The notes under the pieces are model-generated. The model was not told the origin of the DNA and did no database searches. It saw only the letters and a program-made list of their open reading frames with translations. From Candidatus Bipolaricaulota bacterium (GTDB lineage Bacteria; Bipolaricaulota; Bipolaricaulia; RBG-16-55-9), in the NCBI GenBank assembly GCA_027021605.1, contig JALUUA010000229.1:1-7933 (forward strand): DNA of 7,933 bases, read 5' to 3'. The stretch's first letter is position 1. Every line of letters begins with the position of its first letter. Of the stretch, positions 1 through 5,993 are shown piece after piece. Position numbers and translations under genes: made by a program.

Positions 1-2476
1 GCCAGTCTGCCCCCGTGGGGCGCACGTCCACGATCTCGACGGGGGCCTCGCCCCTGTTCCTCACCAGGACCAGCTTGAGGGCCCGCCCCGCAGGCTGGAT
101 GCAGCGGTTCAGCCTTGGGGTGACGTCGATGTCCACGGGGCCCACCGGGGGTCCGGGTCGGCGCCCGATGGCGATGTCCACGCAGTCCTCGTTGTTCTGG
201 GTGTTGGGCTCGGGCGAGGGAGCCCCGGCGATCCCGGCCCGGATCGACGCGCAGTTGCGCACTCGGTCCCCCTGGGGCTGCCGCACGTCGACGGTGATCG
301 TGATCGGCGGCAACGGCCCCGGCGGGATCGGGAACGATCCCCAGGTGCACGTCACCGTCTGGCCCGAAATCGTGCAGCTCCAGTTCGTCCCCGAGGCCGA
401 GACGGGGGTCAGCCCCGCAGGGAGGGTGTCGGTCACGGTGACGGGCGCGGCCGAGGCGGGCACGTCGCCCGGCCCGAGATTCTCCGGCTCCAGCACGATC
501 GTCCCCTGCGTGCCCACGGCCCAGGGGGTGTTCTGAGCCCGCTTGCGGATCGTGAGGTCCCAGCCCTCCCCGCCGGGCGGGGGTTCCTGCAGCTCGCAGA
601 CGCAAAGCGTCAGCACCAAGTAGTCAATGCTCGTGTCGTCCTCGGCAAAGACGTCGAGGGAACGCCCCACGTTCATGTGGGGCAGGAGGTTCGAGGTGAC
701 GCCCAACGGCGGCGGGGACGAAGGCAGGGGCAGGTTGGCCAAGTCGAGGAGGAAGACCCGTCCGTTGGGGAAATTGGCGGGAACCCACTGATTCCCAGCC
801 AGATCCGTAAACTCTCTCCTCCAACGATCCGTCAGCTGCGCCGTGTTCGGGTCCGTGACCTGCACCACAGTCCCGTTGCCGGTGGGCAGCACGACCCGAA
901 GGGAGAGGGTATCGTTCTCCACCAAGCTGACATCCAAGGGGCGGGCTCCGACCTCGAGCCAGGCCCGGGTGATGGAGCCGGAAATGCCGCTGAGATCGAA
1001 GCTATGCGCGAAGAAGATGTTGCTCTGCGTGGAGTCGAACCCGACCAGGGGCTTAGTCGGCTGCAACCCGGGATTATTTTGAATCCAAGCTTGGAAGCCG
1101 GAACTCGGGGAGGCCGGGGGCGAGTCAGGGTCGGGATCGAAGCCGTCCCGCTCCCCGGCGATCAGCACAACCATCCGCTCGCCGGGAGGGCACTCCGGCT
1201 CCGGAGGGCGGGGGGTGACCTCCACCCCCGCACAGCTGCGGTTGTTCTCGGGGTTGGCGTCCTGCTGTCCCTGCAGTTCGAGGGAAACGCAGTTCTGTCC
1301 GGCCTCATCAAACGTCACCTGCAGGGTGAGCGTGACGCTGTCGCCGGGGTTCAGCGTGATCGGGGACGTTGTGTTGCATTCGATCGGGGGACCCGGACTG
1401 CAGCTCCAGGCCGCCGTGGGGCTCCAGCTTACGAGGGCGGCGCTCCCGGTGAAGCTATCGCTCACCCGGACGTTCCCGGTGAAGGGGACGTTCCCGGCGT
1501 TGGTGATCGTGATCGTGACGGTGCACGGTCCGCCCGGCGGGCAGGGGCTGTCCACCCGCTTCTCGATCGATAAGTCAGGCTGCCCCGGCTGCTCCCTGCA
1601 CTTGCCCGCCGCGCCCGCGTTGAAGAGGGCCTGGATCTCCTGAGCGCTGAGGGCCCGATTGAAAAACTCCAGCTCGTCAATCCTCCCCCTGAAGCTGCCG
1701 GCTCCAGGGTCCAGCGCATGACGACCTATCAGCAGAGGCGCGTTGCTGTTCAAGCTCCCAAAGCTTTGCCTTTGCCCTGTGAAAACGGTTCCGATCAGGG
1801 CACCATCCACGTAGAACTCCAGAACCGGCCTGCTCGGATCCGTTGCAGGTGGGGTCTGACGGTGGACGACGACGGCGACATGACGCCACTGGCCGTTAAA
1901 GAAGTTGGGCGGCAGGGGAGCCAGATAGTTGTAGGTTGCCCCTGGTGAGTTCAGCCTCGACCCAAGCCAATATTGACCGTTCCAAAACTCAAGATGGAGG
2001 GTATAGCGGCCGATTCCGTCCGTCTTGTCCACGATGGCAGCCACCCAGTTGGGAGGGCCGTCGGGGAGGATCCAGGCATCGATGGTGAAGTCCCCTTCAC
2101 CGGGGTTCAGGTCGGGACTGTTGGGGACCTCCACGTAGGCCCCGTTGGCCCCGTCGACTTCGATGGCTCCATTCACCACCCCGTTCACCGAGGTCACGTT
2201 AAACGGGGTGCCGTGGTTGGCGCCTGCGATATCCTGGACCATAGGGTTGATTAAGTTGGTGTCCATCGGCCACCAGGCCACCAAGCCCGCCGGGGGCGGG
2301 ACGCACGGACCCGCCTGCTGCGGGAAGACCGGGGATGGCCGCTCGGGCCCCCACTGGGCCACGGTGCCTACGCCCAAAAGCCCGAGCCAGAGGGCGAGGC
2401 CCATCCCGACGATGCCGACCTTGAGGGGAAGACCGGAGAACCCTAAAACCTTCGCCTTGCATCCTTGTTCTCTCAT
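1..2476 (-). CDS. Secreted LamG / DUF11-like multidomain surface protein, 3' end cut by window edge
   Basis: The frame is open from the ATG at 2476 to base 1, giving 825 codons and no stop. Residues 1-40 form a signal peptide: Lys at 7, 9 and 19, a hydrophobic core from about 20 to 39, and likely cleavage after Ala40. Residues 65-290 read as a LamG-like jellyroll (GLVAWWP, NHGTP, DFTIDAWI, GQWRHVAVV, FYVDG, RIDELEFFNRALS), a fold that usually binds glycans or proteins. Residues 301-420 and 639-771 are two DUF11/CARDB-like Ig-type domains with matching cysteine patterns. Residues 430-628 look beta-rich but I do not recognise them. From about 781 the module shared with the two upstream genes begins (RC at 791-792, RN at 806-807, DVRP and ADW to 825), so the missing part probably encodes the RGTC half and a FlgD-like tail. 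The start is fixed by GAGGTGA at 2488-2482, five bases upstream. Adhesion or cell-surface binding is inferred; no catalytic motif was seen. Confidence 0.88.
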   Translation of the reverse strand, partial: MREQGCKAKVLGFSGLPLKVGIVGMGLALWLGLLGVGTVAQWGPERPSPVFPQQAGPCVPPPAGLVAWWPMDTNLINPMVQDIAGANHGTPFNVTSVNGVVNGAIEVDGANGAYVEVPNSPDLNPGEGDFTIDAWILPDGPPNWVAAIVDKTDGIGRYTLHLEFWNGQYWLGSRLNSPGATYNYLAPLPPNFFNGQWRHVAVVVHRQTPPATDPSRPVLEFYVDGALIGTVFTGQRQSFGSLNSNAPLLIGRHALDPGAGSFRGRIDELEFFNRALSAQEIQALFNAGAAGKCREQPGQPDLSIEKRVDSPCPPGGPCTVTITITNAGNVPFTGNVRVSDSFTGSAALVSWSPTAAWSCSPGPPIECNTTSPITLNPGDSVTLTLQVTFDEAGQNCVSLELQGQQDANPENNRSCAGVEVTPRPPEPECPPGERMVVLIAGERDGFDPDPDSPPASPSSGFQAWIQNNPGLQPTKPLVGFDSTQSNIFFAHSFDLSGISGSITRAWLEVGARPLDVSLVENDTLSLRVVLPTGNGTVVQVTDPNTAQLTDRWRREFTDLAGNQWVPANFPNGRVFLLDLANLPLPSSPPPLGVTSNLLPHMNVGRSLDVFAEDDTSIDYLVLTLCVCELQEPPPGGEGWDLTIRKRAQNTPWAVGTQGTIVLEPENLGPGDVPASAAPVTVTDTLPAGLTPVSASGTNWSCTISGQTVTCTWGSFPIPPGPLPPITITVDVRQPQGDRVRNCASIRAGIAGAPSPEPNTQNNEDCVDIAIGRRPGPPVGPVDIDVTPRLNRCIQPAGRALKLVLVRNRGEAPVEIVDVRPTGADW

Positions 2477-2481
2477 GATCC

Positions 2482-2488
2482 TCACCTC
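2482..2488 (-). promoter_or_regulatory. Ribosome binding site of the LamG gene
   Basis: GAGGTGA is a seven-base match to the anti-Shine-Dalgarno end of 16S rRNA, five bases before the ATG at 2476. It decides the start of the LamG/DUF11 gene. Confidence 0.75.
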
Positions 2489-2497
2489 AACACCAAC

Positions 2498-2526
2498 TGT
2501 ATAAAGCGGGGGGGGGTAAACGTCAA
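2498..2526 (-). promoter_or_regulatory. Sigma-70-like promoter for the LamG gene with a C9 tract in the spacer
   Basis: On the minus strand TTGACG (2526-2521) and TATACA (2503-2498) are separated by exactly 17 bases. Five of six bases match the -35 consensus and four of six the -10. The spacer carries nine consecutive C (plus-strand G at 2508-2516). A start about seven bases past the -10 would give a short leader containing the strong Shine-Dalgarno of the downstream gene. The gene can therefore probably be transcribed independently of the two upstream genes. Promoter activity is inferred from sequence only. Confidence 0.6.
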
Positions 2527-2553
2527 GTGGGAGCCTCAGCAAAGTAGGGGAAC

Positions 2554-5500
2554 CTAGGAGCGGCGGATCACGACGAGCTTACGGAGGCCCTTCCACACGA
2601 CCCTACCGGCCCCTTCCCCCTGCGCACCTCCCCGCACGCTTACGGTCACAAGGTAGACGCCGTGGGCCAAAGGGCGCCCCTGAGGATCGCGCAGAGGGAT
2701 CACAAGCTGCTTTTCGAGCCCACGCCCAAGCGCCGCGGTTCGCGCCCGGAGGCGCTCCCGCCCGGCCAGATCGTACACGGTCACGTCCATCTCCCAACGC
2801 CCGTGTCCGCCGACCCGAAGCCGTTCCGGCAACCGCAGGCGCAGGAGCGGCAGGCTTCCCGGAACCACCCCAAGCGTCGGCCTCTCCGGGAGGACGGCCC
2901 CCGAGGGAGGCTTCTCGAGCCCCATCGGGAACACCGTTCCGTCCTCGAAAATCAGGTCGAGGCTCAGGTCGGTTCCCGCGCACGTCCCGCGCGCCAGGAC
3001 GACCAAGAGCCCCCGGGTGGGCACCCGCTGCCCCCGGCCCCTTAAGATTGTTAGGTCCACCCAGTCCGAGCCCGGCGCGGGGCGCACGTCCTCCACCACC
3101 ACCGGGCGGTCGAGGTTGCGGACGACGAGCAGCCGGAATCCCCGAAGCGAGGGCAGGCAGCGGGCCACGTCCCGCACCACGAGGAAGGGCGGCGGGACCC
3201 TAGCGCCGTCGCCTCCGCCTCCACCTCCATCCCCATCCCCGTTCCCGTCGTCAACCCCCTGCGGGGCGCCCCGCACCCGGGCCGTCACCACCCCGTCGCC
3301 GCGGGTGGCCATCCAGACGCGATCGGGCTCGTCGGGGAAGAGCGCCAAGTCCCAGATCCCGTTGTGGAGGAGCTGCCCCTCGACCCGCCGCCACGTCGTC
3401 CCGTTGTCCTCCGAAAGGTACAGCCCGGCCCGCTGGCCCTCCCCCGCCGCGTACATGGAGCCAGCCGCCGCGTACAACACTGCTGGCACGCCGGGCACCT
3501 CCACGAGGGCCGTCACGAAGGGCTGCTCCAGCACGGGCACGAAATTCGTGCCGCCGTCGGAGGAGGTCCGCAGCGCTCCCCGGGCCATCCCCGTGGCCTC
3601 GTCGTAGGTCCAGCCCCCCACGAAGAGCCGCCGCGGGCGGCCCGCGAACGCGATCAGCGCGATCTCCTCCTCAGGGTACGGCACGCGCTCCCACCCCATC
3701 CCGCCGTTAGTGGTGCGGTAGAGCCCGCCGCCCGTCCCCGTCCCCGTGCCGAAGGGGCCGCCCCACTGCCCCGCCCGGTCGCGCATCAGCCCCGCGTACA
3801 CCACGTCCGGGTCGTCGGGATGGACGGCCAGCTTGAAGATCAGCGCGTCATCGCCCGCTTGGAATCCCGACGCGATGCGGCGCCAGCTCGCCCCCCCGTC
3901 GCTCGACTTGTACACGGAACCGCCGTGGAAGGCCACGTACACGACGTCCTCCTCGGGGGACGCCCCCCAGGCGACGGCCACCGCGGGCCGACCGGCCCCG
4001 CCGCCGGGCGGGGTGACGTCCCGCCACGTCCGGCCCCCGTCGACGCTCTTAAAGAGCCGCGAGCCCCGCGTCAGCTCCCTAAGATCGTTCGACCAGCTCG
4101 TCGCCCCCGCGTAGAGGCGATCCGGGTCCTGCGGGTGGACGCGCACCTCGGAGACGGCGTCCGTCCCCTCCAGGGCGTCCCCCGTGAGCCAGAGCAGCTG
4201 TCGCCACGACGCCCCCCGGTCGTCGGAGCGCCACAGCCCGATGTCCTCGAACGCCGCGTAGAGGACGCCCTGCGAGGCGGCCAAGTCGTAGGCGTCGGTG
4301 ACCTCGGCGCCGGTGCCCGCCCAGCGGTCGGGCCCGACCCGGCGGGTGGCCAGCTGCGCCCACGTCCGCCCGCCGTCGGTCGTCTTGAGCACCCCCAGCT
4401 CGTTCGTCGAGACCATCACGTCGGGGTCCGAGGGCGAGATTGCCAGCCCCCGAGGGGCCACGGCGAAGTACGCCGCGCTCCACGTCTCGTTCACGAAGCC
4501 GGCCGTGAGCTCCTCCCACCCGTCCGTCCGGGCGTCGTACCGAAAGAGCCCACCCACAAAGTCGTCCGTAATGAGGTTGAGGAACAGCACCCGGGGGTCG
4601 CGGGGGTGGAGGCGCGCCCCGGCGGGCCGCAGCAGCAGGCCGTCGGGGTGCACCTTCGGGACGCTCCGGACCTCCGTCCAGCCCGAGCCGTCCCGGCGGT
4701 AGATTCCCCCGGCCCAGGCCGCGGGGTCCTCCGCCTCGCCGTGGACCTCGAGTACCACCCAGAGGACGGTTTGTTGCGTTTGCGGGTCGAGCCCCGTGCC
4801 CACCCAGTGGACGTCCTCGTGGCGGAAGGGGCCGCTCACCCGGGTGACGGTCTCCCCCAGGTCGGGGGTGCGGAACAGCCCCCGGTCGGTAGCCAGGTAC
4901 GCGCTCCCGTCGAGGGGGTCGAAGGCGATCGCCTTAATAATCGTGTCGGGCTCGGGGAGCCCTCGAGCGGGGGCCTCCTCGAAGGTCCGCCCGCCGTCGG
5001 TGGAGCGCCACAGCCCGGCGCCCTCGGTGCCCGCCAGCGCCCGGTCGGGGTCTTGGGGGTCGAAAGCCAGCGCCGGGACGGAGAGTCCATAGGGGTCGGC
5101 GAAAGGGCTTACCAAGACGGGGATCCACGTCTCGCCCGTATCGTCGGAGCGGAAGAGCCCGAAGCCCGTGCCCGCGAAGAAGACGTGGTTTTGTGTGGGA
5201 TGGGCAACCAGCGTCCAGATCCAGTAGACGTCGTTGGTGGCCTCCGGGAGCGAGAGGCCGCCCGCGTTGACGTGGCGCCAGCTGCGCCCGCCGTCGACGC
5301 TCTTGGCGATGCCCCCGATGTCCTGCCCGACGAGCAGGATCTGGGGGTTCGTGTTGTGGAAGACGGCGGCGATGACCGCCCCGCCCCCGCCGGGGCCGAG
5401 GCTGCGGAACTCCCCGAGGGTCTGGCCCAGGGCGGGAACCGCGTCCGCCCCTCCCAGGGCCACGCCCACCCCCACACCGGCTACAACAGCCCAGACATAA

Positions 5501-5601
5501 GCAAGGGCAAAGCAAGGGGGGCCGAGGCCCTGTTGGGACCCTCGGCCCCCTCGTGTGCACTGAGCTTGTGACCGTCGACGAGATCGGCGATAGGCGCCCA
5601 T
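2554..5601 (-). CDS. Secreted Asp-box (BNR) beta-propeller protein, GH74/sortilin-like, with sorting-like C-terminus
   Basis: 1015 residues. Residues 1-30 are Arg-rich, followed by a hydrophobic stretch at 31-50 and an ADA site near 52-54, consistent with a signal peptide with an unusually long basic part. Eleven Asp boxes (S/T-x-D/N-x-G-x-T/S-W/F type) start near residues 101, 152, 200, 245, 407, 459, 519, 566, 630, 680 and 730, each giving a propeller blade. The 252-407 gap holds two worn versions near 303-309 and 355-362. The opening (GGGG at 71-74, then QDIGG with Asp94) resembles GH74 xyloglucanases, whose first catalytic Asp lies in a DIGG context; Asp453 in EDIGLW is a possible partner. 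Enzyme activity is not proven, and a binding-only propeller is equally possible. A Gly/Asp linker (783-799) leads to the shared module (ARC at 813-815, RN 828-829, DVRP 838-841, SDW 845-847, RGTC 871-874) and a FlgD-like/type-A-sorting-like domain (about 915-1015; VYDLAGR, GVYLV, basic tail). The start is supported by GGACGGAG six bases upstream. It probably forms a transcription unit with the protease gene. Confidence 0.9.
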   Translation of the reverse strand: MGAYRRSRRRSQAQCTRGGRGSQQGLGPPCFALAYVWAVVAGVGVGVALGGADAVPALGQTLGEFRSLGPGGGGAVIAAVFHNTNPQILLVGQDIGGIAKSVDGGRSWRHVNAGGLSLPEATNDVYWIWTLVAHPTQNHVFFAGTGFGLFRSDDTGETWIPVLVSPFADPYGLSVPALAFDPQDPDRALAGTEGAGLWRSTDGGRTFEEAPARGLPEPDTIIKAIAFDPLDGSAYLATDRGLFRTPDLGETVTRVSGPFRHEDVHWVGTGLDPQTQQTVLWVVLEVHGEAEDPAAWAGGIYRRDGSGWTEVRSVPKVHPDGLLLRPAGARLHPRDPRVLFLNLITDDFVGGLFRYDARTDGWEELTAGFVNETWSAAYFAVAPRGLAISPSDPDVMVSTNELGVLKTTDGGRTWAQLATRRVGPDRWAGTGAEVTDAYDLAASQGVLYAAFEDIGLWRSDDRGASWRQLLWLTGDALEGTDAVSEVRVHPQDPDRLYAGATSWSNDLRELTRGSRLFKSVDGGRTWRDVTPPGGGAGRPAVAVAWGASPEEDVVYVAFHGGSVYKSSDGGASWRRIASGFQAGDDALIFKLAVHPDDPDVVYAGLMRDRAGQWGGPFGTGTGTGGGLYRTTNGGMGWERVPYPEEEIALIAFAGRPRRLFVGGWTYDEATGMARGALRTSSDGGTNFVPVLEQPFVTALVEVPGVPAVLYAAAGSMYAAGEGQRAGLYLSEDNGTTWRRVEGQLLHNGIWDLALFPDEPDRVWMATRGDGVVTARVRGAPQGVDDGNGDGDGGGGGGDGARVPPPFLVVRDVARCLPSLRGFRLLVVRNLDRPVVVEDVRPAPGSDWVDLTILRGRGQRVPTRGLLVVLARGTCAGTDLSLDLIFEDGTVFPMGLEKPPSGAVLPERPTLGVVPGSLPLLRLRLPERLRVGGHGRWEMDVTVYDLAGRERLRARTAALGRGLEKQLVIPLRDPQGRPLAHGVYLVTVSVRGGAQGEGAGRVVWKGLRKLVVIRRS
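3208..3252 (-). repeat. Low-complexity Gly/Asp linker sequence
   Basis: A C/T-rich stretch on the plus strand of short, irregular six-base units (CCATCC, CCCGTT, CCTCCG types) encodes the Gly/Asp/Asn linker at residues 784-798 of the propeller protein, between the last blade and the C-terminal module. Slippage here would mostly change linker length in frame. Confidence 0.6.
3731..3750 (-). repeat. Short six-base tandem repeat in the propeller gene
   Basis: About three copies of a CCCCGT-type hexamer encode the Gly-Thr-Gly-Thr-Gly-Thr stretch at residues 619-624, in a loop before the ninth Asp box. The repeat keeps the frame when units are gained or lost. Confidence 0.5.
5516..5551 (-). terminator. 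Strong GC hairpin; possible terminator or attenuator after the protease gene
   Basis: 5517-5527 and 5540-5550 are perfect reverse complements (11 bp, nearly all G-C). Three further G-C pairs (5528-5530 with 5535-5537) close a TGTT loop after a two-base bulge. On the minus strand the stem is followed by a modest T-containing tract (TTGCTTTG). The hairpin lies about 80 bases past the protease stop, but inside codons 17-29 of the propeller gene as started at 5601. It could be a weak Rho-independent terminator or attenuator, or a structure affecting early elongation. The poor T tract makes full termination uncertain. Confidence 0.35.
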
Positions 5602-5633
5602 CGCGCGCTCCGTCCGCCAGCGAGGTGGGGCTC

Positions 5634-5993
5634 CTAGCGCATGAGGACGATCTTGCGCAGCTCGCGGACGACGGTGCCGTCGGCCCGCCGCAGCTTCACC
5701 TCGACGAGATAGACCCCGTTGGCCAGCGGACGACCGCGCTCATCGCGCAGGAAGGCGACCAGCCGGGATCCCTGGGCTTGGACCTTGAGGACCCGACGCC
5801 CGACCAGATCGTACACGCCGACTTCCAACCCTCGGGTCTCCGGCTCCCCGGCCGTCACCCACAGCAGGCCCTGCCCCGCCCGAACCCGCAAGGGCTGCGG
5901 GATCGAAGGGGTAGGGGCGGCATCCCCTGCGGAGGCCGTGAGCACCGTCCCGTCGTCGAACGCGATGTCCAAAGCCAAGTTTCCCCGGTGCAC
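5634..5993 (-). CDS. C-terminal fragment of the frameshifted metalloprotease (FlgD/sorting-like domain)
   Basis: This 119-codon frame is not a gene of its own. Its sequence from Asn at 5981-5979 onward continues the protease after a one-base shift. Its parts match the end of the propeller protein: NLALDIAFDDGTV against DLSLDLIFEDGTV, VYDLVGRR against VYDLAGRE, and GRPLANGVYLV against GRPLAHGVYLV, then RKIVLMR at the end. It therefore holds the second half of the paired-Cys module and the whole FlgD-like/type-A-sorting-like domain. The ATG at 5993 has no convincing ribosome site and is probably not used. Joined to the upstream frame it gives a protein of about 708 residues ending in TAG at 5636-5634. 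Confidence 0.75.
   Translation of the reverse strand: MHRGNLALDIAFDDGTVLTASAGDAAPTPSIPQPLRVRAGQGLLWVTAGEPETRGLEVGVYDLVGRRVLKVQAQGSRLVAFLRDERGRPLANGVYLVEVKLRRADGTVVRELRKIVLMR

Noticed and set aside
677..1573. 298-codon plus-strand open frame
   Set aside because: It is an antisense shadow of the LamG/DUF11 gene, low in complexity and with no recognisable domain; the minus-strand frame is continuous and clearly homologous to known folds.
4020..5310. Recurrent CCGCCGTCG and CCGTCGACGCTCTT segments as mobile or regulatory repeats
   Set aside because: They recur at the Asp boxes and simply encode the repeated DGG(R)(T/S)W and KSVDGG segments of the propeller.
3364..5571. 735-codon open frame on the plus strand, antisense to the propeller gene
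   Set aside because: It mirrors the high-GC codon structure of the minus-strand gene. Its product is Pro/Arg/Gly/Ala-rich without domains, while the opposite strand has eleven Asp boxes and a signal peptide.
5978..5986. Programmed -1 ribosomal frameshift at GGGGAAAC
   Set aside because: The heptamer GGGAAAC begins at codon position 2 of the reading frame rather than the position 3 needed for X-XXY-YYZ slippage, and no clear stimulatory Shine-Dalgarno or hairpin was seen; a one-base deletion is simpler.
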